Shown here: positions 24,999 through 32,898 of the stretch, one piece after another | Layout of the letters: each line of letters opens with the position of its first letter | Position numbering within the stretch: position 1 is the stretch's first letter | DNA from: Acidimicrobiaceae bacterium | GTDB lineage: Bacteria; Actinomycetota; Acidimicrobiia; Acidimicrobiales; RAAP-2 | DNA: 32,898 nucleotides | Assembly: GCA_947447225.1 (NCBI GenBank) | Contig: CANFJV010000008.1 | Location: 1-32,898, forward strand | Reading direction: 5' to 3' | Made by a program: the position numbers and the translations under genes | The notes under the pieces: model-generated | Database searches by the model: none | Told to the model about the DNA's origin: nothing | What the model saw: only the letters and a program-made list of their open reading frames with translations

Positions 24999-25004
24999 TA
25001 GGAT
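24999..25004 (+). promoter_or_regulatory. -10 box of leaderless secreted-protein gene
   Basis: TAGGAT with 7 nt to the ATG at 25012, which marks the true start and rules out the long upstream extension in the same frame. Confidence 0.6.
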
Positions 25005-25011
25005 TGGGGAC

Positions 25012-27021
25012 ATGGCTCCTACCAAACGACTCCGTACGTCACTCGCGCTTGCCACCTTGGTTGGTGGTCTCACCGTTGCGGCTCCGCTCGCTGGTGCAGC
25101 ACCTCGCACCGTGCACGCTGCTGCGCACTCTGGCAAGGTGGTCTTCCTCGTGAAGCCAACGGCCAAAGTAGCCAAAGCCCTCAAGATCCGTCGAGCCAAC
25201 GCCGTCACCAATTTGAGCGCCCACGGTGGCATCAACGGCATTGAAGTCACCACCGGTCCACCTCAGGTCTATGTCGTGTTCTACGGCTCCCAGTGGGGCA
25301 CCCAAGGCACTGACGGCAATGGCTATGCCACCTTCACTGGTGACACCGCTGGCATGGCACCTCGGATTCAGGCCATGTTCAAAGGCCTCGGCACCAATAA
25401 CGAACTGTGGTCTGGCGTTCAAACCCAGTACTGCGATGGTGCGGCAAATGGGGCACAGACCTGTGCTGCTGGCCTTCCACACGTTGGCTACCCAACCGGT
25501 GGAGCCTTAGCCGGTGTTTGGTATGACAACTCCGTTGCCTCTGGCGCTCAAGTGAACGGCAACACCTTGGCCAAAGAGGCCGTGTTGGCCGCTGCGCACT
25601 TTGGCAACACGACTGCCGCACAAAATCGCTCAGTGCAGTACGTGATTGTTTCACCAACCGGCACCCACCCAGACGGCTTCAACACCCCAACTGGTGGCTT
25701 TTGTGCTTGGCACGACTACAACGGTGACGCCGGACTCACCGGTGGAGCTGCGCCATCGTCCTATGGCGACATTGCCTTTACCAACCTGCCCTACATCCCC
25801 GACATGGGTGGAAGTTGTGGCGCGAACTACGTCAACGCTGGAGCCGCCGGCACCCTTGACGGCGTCACCATTGTTGGTGGTCACGAATTTGCGGAAACGA
25901 TTACCGACCAGAACCCAGGTGGTGGCTGGTGGGACAACGCCACGGGCATGGAGAACTCTGACAAGTGCTCATGGAACGGCGTTGGTGGAACCACCGGTGC
26001 ACAAAACATCACCTTTGCCACCGGTTCGTTTGCGATGCAGTCCAACTGGTCAAATGAAGTCTCCGCCTGCCAAATCGCTCACGCCATCGTGACCGGTGGC
26101 CCAGCGGCGAATGACTTCTCCGTTGCGGTCTCGCCTGCTTCGGCAACCGTGACCGCTGGTGGCGCTGCTTCGGCGAGCGTTTCGACGGCTACTACCTCAG
26201 GCACGGCTCAATCGGTGGCCCTCACGGTTACTGGCGCTCCAACTGGCGTGACCGCAACCTTGGGTTCTGCTTCGGTCAACTCAGGATCGTCAACAACGTT
26301 GTCGATTGCCACGACCTCTGCAGCAGTTGCTGGCGTCTACCCGCTCACCGTGACTGGGGTTGCGACCTCAGGGACCAAGACCGCCACGTACACCTTGACG
26401 GTGAGGGCCGCATCAGTCAATGACTTTGCCATTGCGCTCTCGCCAACTTCTGGTGCAGTGAACCCTGGATCGAGCGCGTCGTCATCCCTGACGACGCAAA
26501 CGTTGTCCGGCACCTCCCAGACGATCTCGTTGTCGGTTTCTGGTGCCCCAACTGGTGTCACCGCACGCCTCGGGTCAACCTCACTGAGTTCTGCCAACCG
26601 CTCAACCACCCTGTCGATCACGACCACCACCTCAGTGGTCCCTGGCACCTACCCCTTGACCGTTACGGGTCGGGCAACGTCTGGAACCAAGACCGCCGTC
26701 TACACCTTGACCATCAATGTTCCAAATGACTTCTCGGTGACCCTGACCCCAGCGTCGGGCACGGCAGCCGTTGGTGGCTCGACAACAACCACCGTGTCAA
26801 CCGCCGTGGTGTCGGGCACCTCCCAGAGTGTGACCCTCAGTGCAACGACGTCGAACAGCCGCATCACTGCTTCGTTGTCGCCCTCGTCGGTTACGACCGG
26901 TGGATCAGCCACCCTCACCATTAGCGTGAGCAGCCGAGCAACTAAGGGCACCTACACCGTGACCGTGTCAGCTCGAGCAGCCAGTGGGACAAAGACCACC
27001 ACCTACACCCTGACCGTTTAG
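25012..27021 (+). CDS. Secreted HExxE protein (putative metalloprotease) with three Ig-like repeats
   Basis: A 669-residue exported protein. The signal peptide is MAPTKRLRTSLALATLVGGL and a hydrophobic run ending in AAPLAGA. The N-terminal domain (to about residue 365) holds TIVGGHEFAETITDQNPGGG with His291, Glu292 and Glu295, followed by WWDNATGMENSDKCSW; this resembles secreted proteins with an HE..AE.ITDP motif, which I think are metalloprotease-like, though activity is unproven. Three repeats follow, starting NDF at residues 367, 470 and 572, each about 100 residues, rich in Ser/Thr and ending YTLTV. These look like bacterial Ig-like or BACON-like domains, suggesting surface or matrix binding. 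The start at 25012 is set by the leaderless -10. Confidence 0.85.
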   Translation: MAPTKRLRTSLALATLVGGLTVAAPLAGAAPRTVHAAAHSGKVVFLVKPTAKVAKALKIRRANAVTNLSAHGGINGIEVTTGPPQVYVVFYGSQWGTQGTDGNGYATFTGDTAGMAPRIQAMFKGLGTNNELWSGVQTQYCDGAANGAQTCAAGLPHVGYPTGGALAGVWYDNSVASGAQVNGNTLAKEAVLAAAHFGNTTAAQNRSVQYVIVSPTGTHPDGFNTPTGGFCAWHDYNGDAGLTGGAAPSSYGDIAFTNLPYIPDMGGSCGANYVNAGAAGTLDGVTIVGGHEFAETITDQNPGGGWWDNATGMENSDKCSWNGVGGTTGAQNITFATGSFAMQSNWSNEVSACQIAHAIVTGGPAANDFSVAVSPASATVTAGGAASASVSTATTSGTAQSVALTVTGAPTGVTATLGSASVNSGSSTTLSIATTSAAVAGVYPLTVTGVATSGTKTATYTLTVRAASVNDFAIALSPTSGAVNPGSSASSSLTTQTLSGTSQTISLSVSGAPTGVTARLGSTSLSSANRSTTLSITTTTSVVPGTYPLTVTGRATSGTKTAVYTLTINVPNDFSVTLTPASGTAAVGGSTTTTVSTAVVSGTSQSVTLSATTSNSRITASLSPSSVTTGGSATLTISVSSRATKGTYTVTVSARAASGTKTTTYTLTV

Positions 27022-27028
27022 GAATCTC

Positions 27029-27844
27029 ATGGGGAGCGCTCGCCAGGAGAGTTCTGGCGAGCGCTACATCCATGGCCACCACGAGTCAGTTCTTCGGAGC
27101 CACCGCTGGCGCACTGCGGAAAACTCCGCGCAGTATTTCACGCCGGTACTTCGTCCCGACGATCTTGTTCTCGACCTTGGCTGTGGCCCGGGAAGCTTAA
27201 GTGTTGATATTTCGGCGGTCAGTGGCGCACGGGTGATTGGCGTGGACAACGCCCGAGCGGCAATTGCGGCAGCAACCGCCGAGTTCAACAACAACCACAT
27301 GGTCAGCTTCAGCGTTGCTGATGGCTACCTCCTGCCCTTTGCCGACAACACGTTTGACGCAAGCCATGCTCATCAGGTGTTGCAACACAGCACCCAACCA
27401 GTGGCGTTGCTCAACGAGCTATTTCGCGTCACCAAAAAGGGAGGTGCAGTCGGGGTTCGTGACGCAACCTATTCGCACTTTCGCTGGAGCCCAGAGAACC
27501 AGAATTTGCAGGAGTGGCTCTCGCTCTACCTCGATCTCGCCCGCAACAACGACGGAGAACCTGATGCCGGTGAGCACCTCGCCACTTGGGTAACTGCTGC
27601 TGGATACAAGGACCTTCACGTCACGCAGACCACGTGGGTCTTTGACGACGAGGCCACTTGTGCGTGGTGGGGGAACCTCTGGGCCGAGCGAATCTTGTCG
27701 TCGAACTTTGGGTTACAACTACAAGAGCTCGGCTGGGCAACGCCGGAGAAACTCGAAGCGTTGGCCAATGCCTTTCGGACCTGGGCAACCTTGGCAGATG
27801 CCCGATTTGAGGTTCCAAGTACTGAAGTACTGGCGTTCAAGTAG
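27029..27844 (+). CDS. Class I SAM-dependent methyltransferase
   Basis: A 271-residue methyltransferase. The sequence includes RYIHGHHESVLRSHRWRTAE near the start, the SAM-binding motif I LDLGCGPGSLSVDIS, the acidic loop VIGVDNARAAIAAA, then FADNTFDASHAHQVLQH and LFRVTKKGGAVGVRD. It starts 7 nt after the preceding stop with an AGGA ribosome-binding site. A strong hairpin (27035-27065) covers its first codons. The substrate is unknown. Similar proteins act on small molecules such as quinones or sterol-like lipids. Confidence 0.92.
   Translation: MGSARQESSGERYIHGHHESVLRSHRWRTAENSAQYFTPVLRPDDLVLDLGCGPGSLSVDISAVSGARVIGVDNARAAIAAATAEFNNNHMVSFSVADGYLLPFADNTFDASHAHQVLQHSTQPVALLNELFRVTKKGGAVGVRDATYSHFRWSPENQNLQEWLSLYLDLARNNDGEPDAGEHLATWVTAAGYKDLHVTQTTWVFDDEATCAWWGNLWAERILSSNFGLQLQELGWATPEKLEALANAFRTWATLADARFEVPSTEVLAFK
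27035..27065 (+). terminator. Perfect hairpin overlapping the methyltransferase start
   Basis: AGCGCTCGCCAG (27035-27046) pairs perfectly with CTGGCGAGCGCT (27054-27065) around a 7-nt loop. It lies 14 nt after the stop of the secreted-protein gene and within codons 3-13 of the next gene. There is no T-tract. It may end or attenuate read-through from the secreted-protein gene or control translation of the methyltransferase. Confidence 0.5.
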
Positions 27845-27949
27845 GCCTACGTACCTTCGCCACAAGGTCTTTCTCGTAGTTATGAAGGACAACCATGAGA
27901 TTGGCGCACGGCGACATCGCTTTTTGGGGTTGTCACGTCGCAAAGGCCG

Positions 27950-27977
27950 CTCGGCACCGCATCTCTGCAGTGCCGAG
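27950..27977 (-). terminator. Hairpin after the second giant FN3 gene
   Basis: CTCGGCAC (27950-27957) and GTGCCGAG (27970-27977) form an 8-bp stem with a 12-nt loop, 10 nt past the stop on the minus strand. A short T-rich run follows on that strand. It is a plausible terminator of moderate strength. Confidence 0.45.
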
Positions 27978-27986
27978 CCTCGCGTT

Positions 27987-30900
27987 CTAGTTGCCGTAGT
28001 TGATGGTCACTCGGCGGCTCGTTGCACCTTGCGTTGAACGGTAGGTCCGCACAATCAGTCGGTTGGAGCCATAACTAAAGATCCGGAAGCGAACTCCAGT
28101 TACGTGGAGTTTGCGGAGCTCTTGCTTCAACACACCAAGGGTTGCCTGGGTGCGCTTGATGCCAAGGGCGATGTCCGCACGCGAACCGAGTTCTCGAGAT
28201 CCATGGCCAACAAGCGCCACGAAGTGGTAGCGCTCTGTCTTGATGAGCTGTGCCCACTTGCGAATGGTCAGTGTCATTGGCTTCGTGATCTTGTAACTCT
28301 TAGGCGCGAAGTGGTCAATGACTGCTGGTGGCGCAACCATTGGCGTTCCCTTGGTCGGAGCGACTGCACCCTTGAACTTTGCATTGTTTGCCGAAACGGC
28401 GACCTTGTACTCGGTTGAGTTTTGCAGTCCAGGAACCACACAGGCCGTAGCGGTCGCCGGAGCGGTGCAGGTACCAACCACCTTGCCGGCGGCGTTGGTC
28501 ACGACCACGGTGTAACCCGTAATTGGCGATCCACCGTTTGATGCTGGTGGGTTCCAGTGAACAATCACCGACCTGTTCCCCGGGAACACCAAGATGTTTT
28601 GTGGTGCTGACGGAGGTGCAATGCCTGCCTTCACTGCAGCAGACGGGACAGACGCTGCACCATCGCCTAGGACGTTGGTGGCAACCACCACGAAGGTGTA
28701 CGAGGTGCCGTTCGTGAGGCCCGTCACGGTACACGTCAGCGAACCGGTCGTGGTGCAGGTGAAGTCACCCGGCGTTGACGTCACGGTGTACAGCGTGATT
28801 GGCGTGTAACCATTAGAAACCGGCGCCGTCCACGAAACCTTCACCGACTTGTCCGCGCTCACCCCGGTGACCGTTCTTGGCGCAGATGGCAGAGTCGGGA
28901 TCGTGACCGCTGACGATGATGACGAGTCAGGTCCAGCACCTTCGGTGTTCGTGGCCGAAACGGTAAAGGTGTACGAAACCCCTTCAGAAAGCCCAGTCAC
29001 CACACAACTGAGCGTGGTTCCATCTGTGGTTGTGCAGGTACGTCCGTCTGGGGTCGAGGTCACCGTGTAGCTCGTAATTGCCGAGCCACCGTTCGAGAAC
29101 GGTGCTGACCACGACACGGTTGCTTCATTCTTTCCAGCGACTGCGCTAGGTGAAACTGGAGGACCAGGAAGTGACGACGGCACGATTGGTGAGGTTGGAT
29201 TCGACAAAATGGAATCACCATTTGCATTCGTCGCGATCACACTGAACGTGTAGCTCGTGCCGTTGGTAAGTCCCGTCACCGTGCAGGTCAATGCACCGTT
29301 CGTGGTGCAGCGAGCGCCGCCTGGGTTTGCCGTCACGGTGTAACCCAAGATGGCTGAACCACCATTGGTCGATGGCGCAAGCCAACTCACCGTTGCCGAG
29401 TTGTTGGCAGCAAATGCCGACACCGATAACGGTGGGTTTGGCGTCGTTGACGGCGTCACCGAGTTCGATGCTGACGAAGCAGCACTTTGCCCAGTGCTAT
29501 TTGTGGCCTTCACGGTGAAGGTGTAGGCGGTCCCGTTGGTAAGGCCCGGAACCGTGCAAGAGAACTCTGTGGAGCTGTCGAGTGTTTGGACTTGCACGGT
29601 GCAGGTCTTGCTACCAGGCAACGAGGTTGCGGTGTAGGAGAGGATTCGCGAACCACCGTTGCTCGCCGGGATGCGCCAACTCACGAGAGCGTTGCCATTG
29701 CCTGCGCTCGCCGACACATTCTGCGGTGCAGTTGAAGCAGCAGCAGGCGTTGCTGGCTGCTGTGACGCCTGTGAGGCAACCGAGTCACCATTGGCATTGG
29801 TTGCAATGACCGTAAACGTGTAACTCGTACCGTTCGTGAGTCCAGTCACCGTGCACGACGTTGCACCTTGCGTGGTGCAGGTTCGAAAGTCCGGAGCAGA
29901 CGTCACGGTGTAACCCGTGATCGCCGATCCACCGTTGAAACCTGGAGCCGACCACGACACGGTTGCTTGGCCAGAACCAGCAACTGCGGAAACATTCGTT
30001 GGCGCATTTGGCTTCGTCGATGGCGTTGCCGATGACGACGCCAGTGAAGCGACGCCAGTGCCGTTGACATTGGTGGCCGTCACCTTGACGGTGTAGGCGG
30101 TGCCGTTCGTGAGGCCGGTAATGACACACGTCGTCGTCACGCCGTCAGGAGTCTGACAAGACTCAATGGCCGTTAAACCGCTGTATGCGGTGGCGGTGAA
30201 CTGCGTAATCGACGATCCACCGGTCGACACAGGTGCCGTCCACGTGGCGGTCAATTGACCGTTACCGGCCGTTGCTTGGACACCAGTTGGCGCGCCAGGG
30301 TTACCGGTTGGAGTCGTTGACGGTGACGAGGCCAGCGAGGCTGGGCTTTGACCATTCGCGTTCGTGGCCGTGACCTTGAAGGTGTAGGCGGTGCCATTGG
30401 TGAGGCCCGTCACGTTGCAGGTCAGGGTGGAGCCATCTGGCGTGGTGCAGGTGGTCACTGGTGTCGAGTTCACATACGCCGTCACGGTGTAGGAAAGAAT
30501 TGTCGATCCACCACTCGTTGCAGGAACTGTCCAGCTCACTTGCACCGACGCGTTGCCCGCAACACCGCTCACGTTGACCGGCGCACTTGGCTTGGTCGAT
30601 GGGGTTGCGGTCAGTTGGCCAGATGCCGTTCCCGAACCGTTGACGTTGGTGGCAACGACAGTAACGGTGTAGGTGAGGCCATTGGTAAGTCCATTGATCG
30701 TGCAGTTGAGCGCTCCGCTTGTGGTGCAGGTCGCGATGGGGTTTTGGCTCTGGTCATAGGCCGTTGCGATGTAGCCAGTAATGGTTGCGCCGTTGGACAA
30801 GCCAGGGGCAGTCCACGCAACCACAATCTGACCATTACCAGGGGTAGCAGACACAATGGTCGGTGCCGATGGCGTCGTCGATGGCGTTACGGCCGAGCTT

Positions 30901-32898
30901 GGGTCTGAGTTGGGACCGTCGCCATTGACGTTGGTTGCGTACACCTTGAAGGTGTAGGCGGTGCCGTTCGTCAGACCGGTCACCACACACGAGAAGGCGC
31001 CAGCAGTCGTGCAGTTACCAATTGGCGTGGCGCCACTGAAGGCCGTCACGGTGTAACCCGTGATTGGAGATCCACCAGTGGACGATGGAGCGACCCACGA
31101 AACCGTGGCCTGTCCATTTCCACTTGTAGCGGTCACCGTGAGTGGCTTCGTTGGAATTGCCGAAGGTGTCACCGCCGCTGAAGGAGCGGAGGAAAGACCA
31201 GTGCCGTTGATGTTCGATGCTGCAACGCTGAACGTGTAGGCAATGCCGTTGGTCAAGTTGAACACTGCACATGACAGTGCTGAACCGTCAGCAGTCGTGC
31301 ACGTACCGGCAACTTGACCGTTCGGGTCAAAGGCGGTGACGGCATAACCAGTAATTGGGGTACCACCGTCACGTGCCGGTGGGTTCCACGAAACAACTGC
31401 TTGGCCATTTCCAGGAACTGCACCCACGTTTTGTGGGGCAGAAGGAATCGACGAAGGTGTCACCGCATCTGACGGAGCAGAAGCAAGGCTCGTGCCATTG
31501 CCATTGGTGGCCGTCACCGTGAAGGTGTAGGCGGTGCCATTGGATAGACCTGAAACCACACAGGTCGTGGCGCCGGTCGTCGTGCAGATGAAACCACCAG
31601 GACTTGAGGTCACGGTGTAACCAGTGATTGCTGAGCCGCTGTCAGAAGCAGATGGCAGCCAGCTCACCACTGCTTGACCACTTGAGGCCAATGCCGTGAC
31701 ATTTGATGGGGACGACGGTATTGCCGAGGGGGTTACCGCGTTCGACGTCGACGATGGGTCACTCGTGCCGTTCGCGTTGGTGGCGGTCACCGTGAAGGTG
31801 TAGGACGTTCCATTTTGCAGGCCATTTACGGCGCAACTAAACGCTCCAACCGTCGTGCAGATGAAACCACCAGGACTTGAGGTCACGGTGTAGCCGGTAA
31901 TTGGCGAGCCACCATACGAAGCAGGAGCGGTCCAAGAAACCACTGCTCCACCGTTCTTTGCGCTAGCAGAAACGTTTTGTGGCGCACTTGGCAGTGCCGA
32001 AGGGGTGACACCAGAAGTTGGGGCGGAAGGAAGACTCGTACCGTTGTTGTTCGTAGCCGTCACCGATGCGGTGTAGGTCAAACCATTGGTTAGGCCACTG
32101 ACCGTGCAGGTAGTCGTGACACCATCAACCGTGCAGGAGTCGACCACATTGCCGTTGCCGTCGCGGATGGTTGCGGTGTAACTCGTTACTGGAGTTCCAC
32201 CATTTGACAACGGTGCACTCCAAGACACGGCAATAGCTCCTGGCGTTGGGACCGCGGTCACCGAGGTCGGTGCCGTGGGGAGACCAGAAGGCGTCACTGG
32301 GTCGGTCATTGCTGATGCAGGTCCACGACCGTTGGCATTCACTGCCTCCACCGAAACGGTGTAGGTCGTGCCATTTTGCAGGCCACCAATGACACACGTC
32401 GTCGTCGATCCGCCGACCGCACAGGTTCCCGCAACGGTGGAGTCAGGGTCGTAGGCAGTCGCGAGATATCCGGTCAACGAAGAACCACCGTCAGTTGCTG
32501 GAGCGCTCCAGTTCACAACTACTTGGCTTTCACCGGCACTGGCCACGACAGCGGTTGGCACTGACGGCGTGCCAGAAGGCGCAACAGGGGTGACTGCGGA
32601 CGACACTGACGAGGCATCACTCGTGCCGTTGGCATTGGTGGCCGTCACTGTAAAGGTGTAGGCCGTGCCATTTTGAAGACCCGTGACAATGCAGGAGAAC
32701 ACGGCAAGCGTGGTGCACGAACCAGATGGCGTGCTGAGCGCATTGAACGCGGTGACGGTGTAGCGAATGATTTGGGCGCCGCCGTTGAAACCAGGAGTCC
32801 ACGAGACCGTGGCTGCACCGTTACCGCCTAGCGCAGTCACAGAAGTTGGGGCGGACGGGACCGTCGAAGGCGTCGCCGCGATGGAGATCGAGATAGAG
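27987..32898 (-). CDS. Giant fibronectin type III repeat protein with C-terminal OmpA-like domain (5' partial)
   Basis: At least 1636 residues, open through the right edge, so the N-terminus and signal peptide lie outside the window (32840 is an internal GTG). Sixteen fibronectin III repeats of about 90-98 residues are visible, each with V.W.AP...GG..I..Y.V, two cysteines (CTT...C.V.GL) and LTNGT.YTF.V.ATN.NG. The repeats are much more alike than those of the first giant gene. The last ~110 residues read HFVALVGHGSRELGSRADIA, then RTQATLGVLKQELRKLHV and end SRRVTINYGN, which matches the OmpA-like peptidoglycan-binding fold (GH.D..G...., RA..V...L, NRRV). The likely role is an exported, cell-wall-attached adhesin. 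The OmpA call is by pattern only. Confidence 0.88.
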   Translation of the reverse strand, partial: SISISIAATPSTVPSAPTSVTALGGNGAATVSWTPGFNGGAQIIRYTVTAFNALSTPSGSCTTLAVFSCIVTGLQNGTAYTFTVTATNANGTSDASSVSSAVTPVAPSGTPSVPTAVVASAGESQVVVNWSAPATDGGSSLTGYLATAYDPDSTVAGTCAVGGSTTTCVIGGLQNGTTYTVSVEAVNANGRGPASAMTDPVTPSGLPTAPTSVTAVPTPGAIAVSWSAPLSNGGTPVTSYTATIRDGNGNVVDSCTVDGVTTTCTVSGLTNGLTYTASVTATNNNGTSLPSAPTSGVTPSALPSAPQNVSASAKNGGAVVSWTAPASYGGSPITGYTVTSSPGGFICTTVGAFSCAVNGLQNGTSYTFTVTATNANGTSDPSSTSNAVTPSAIPSSPSNVTALASSGQAVVSWLPSASDSGSAITGYTVTSSPGGFICTTTGATTCVVSGLSNGTAYTFTVTATNGNGTSLASAPSDAVTPSSIPSAPQNVGAVPGNGQAVVSWNPPARDGGTPITGYAVTAFDPNGQVAGTCTTADGSALSCAVFNLTNGIAYTFSVAASNINGTGLSSAPSAAVTPSAIPTKPLTVTATSGNGQATVSWVAPSSTGGSPITGYTVTAFSGATPIGNCTTAGAFSCVVTGLTNGTAYTFKVYATNVNGDGPNSDPSSAVTPSTTPSAPTIVSATPGNGQIVVAWTAPGLSNGATITGYIATAYDQSQNPIATCTTSGALNCTINGLTNGLTYTVTVVATNVNGSGTASGQLTATPSTKPSAPVNVSGVAGNASVQVSWTVPATSGGSTILSYTVTAYVNSTPVTTCTTPDGSTLTCNVTGLTNGTAYTFKVTATNANGQSPASLASSPSTTPTGNPGAPTGVQATAGNGQLTATWTAPVSTGGSSITQFTATAYSGLTAIESCQTPDGVTTTCVITGLTNGTAYTVKVTATNVNGTGVASLASSSATPSTKPNAPTNVSAVAGSGQATVSWSAPGFNGGSAITGYTVTSAPDFRTCTTQGATSCTVTGLTNGTSYTFTVIATNANGDSVASQASQQPATPAAASTAPQNVSASAGNGNALVSWRIPASNGGSRILSYTATSLPGSKTCTVQVQTLDSSTEFSCTVPGLTNGTAYTFTVKATNSTGQSAASSASNSVTPSTTPNPPLSVSAFAANNSATVSWLAPSTNGGSAILGYTVTANPGGARCTTNGALTCTVTGLTNGTSYTFSVIATNANGDSILSNPTSPIVPSSLPGPPVSPSAVAGKNEATVSWSAPFSNGGSAITSYTVTSTPDGRTCTTTDGTTLSCVVTGLSEGVSYTFTVSATNTEGAGPDSSSSSAVTIPTLPSAPRTVTGVSADKSVKVSWTAPVSNGYTPITLYTVTSTPGDFTCTTTGSLTCTVTGLTNGTSYTFVVVATNVLGDGAASVPSAAVKAGIAPPSAPQNILVFPGNRSVIVHWNPPASNGGSPITGYTVVVTNAAGKVVGTCTAPATATACVVPGLQNSTEYKVAVSANNAKFKGAVAPTKGTPMVAPPAVIDHFAPKSYKITKPMTLTIRKWAQLIKTERYHFVALVGHGSRELGSRADIALGIKRTQATLGVLKQELRKLHVTGVRFRIFSYGSNRLIVRTYRSTQGATSRRVTINYGN

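Noticed and set aside
24691-25011. 107-residue N-terminal extension of the secreted HExxE protein
   Set aside because: It overlaps the PhnB-like gene in antisense, and the signal peptide and -10 box place the start at 25012.
27895-27990. 31-residue plus-strand ORF starting at 27895 with a good AAGGA box
   Set aside because: It overlaps the hairpin and the end of the giant gene, and the sequence has no recognisable protein character; kept only as a remote possibility.
30348-30908. 186-residue plus-strand frame inside the FN3 array
   Set aside because: It is repeat-derived antisense sequence of a repetitive gene, with Arg/Gly-rich shadow composition.
28500-32898. Regularly spaced similar DNA that could suggest a CRISPR array
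   Set aside because: The period is about 270-300 nt, the repeats are imperfect and in frame, and they encode fibronectin III domains.

Overview
The window looks like chromosomal DNA of an actinobacterium, perhaps of the Acidimicrobiia or a related moderate-GC lineage. Supporting signs are a CysO-type sulfur carrier with the mycobacterial-style ending, a groEL without groES under a CIRCE operator, a HemQ-type coproheme decarboxylase, a PPOX protein of the F420-associated type, a four-cysteine SoxR, and about ten genes whose start codon lies only 6-7 nt downstream of a TANNNT -10 box (leaderless transcripts). The lineage is inferred from family resemblance recalled from memory; no database was searched.

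Layout. 1-5.9 kb: tail of an upstream gene, cysO-like carrier, CIRCE-groEL-terminator, two hypothetical genes, a 14-helix MFS exporter divergent from hemQ, a NIL-domain protein and a small cysteine-rich protein. 5.9-7.6 kb: a Nudix hydrolase coupled to a GNAT acetyltransferase, then a poorly coding gap. 7.6-13.6 kb: a giant secreted protein (NHL propeller plus about 17 fibronectin III repeats) on the minus strand, divergent from two tandem paralogous TetR regulators (13.7-15.1 kb) with nested dyads between them. 15.1-18.1 kb: a decayed accessory patch holding an XRE fragment, a nucleotidyltransferase relic that lost its DxD acids, a start-less higB with intact higA, a VOC protein, an intact YefM-YoeB pair, IS-like terminal repeats and a methyltransferase relic that runs into a TetR gene. 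18.8-20.6 kb: a SoxR module with a textbook SoxR box inside a 19-bp-spaced promoter facing a two-gene operon (PPOX and YciI-like proteins); soxR is coupled to a P-loop kinase-like gene. 20.6-24.9 kb: YdeI-like protein, glycosyltransferase, a small CxxC protein, a blasticidin-S-deaminase-like enzyme, a D-aminoacylase-type amidohydrolase and a PhnB-like protein. 25.0-27.8 kb: a secreted HExxE protein with three Ig-like repeats, then a methyltransferase. 28.0-32.9 kb: a second giant fibronectin III protein, cut by the right edge, ending in an OmpA-like domain.

The most interesting points are the two giant repeat proteins with one conserved cysteine pair per repeat (and one repeat where both cysteines became tyrosine together), the OmpA-like tail in an actinobacterial setting, the SoxR module, the deaminase with an altered zinc ligand, and the layered decay of the 15-18 kb patch. 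No CRISPR array, rRNA or tRNA was seen, and I found no complete new multi-gene defence system.
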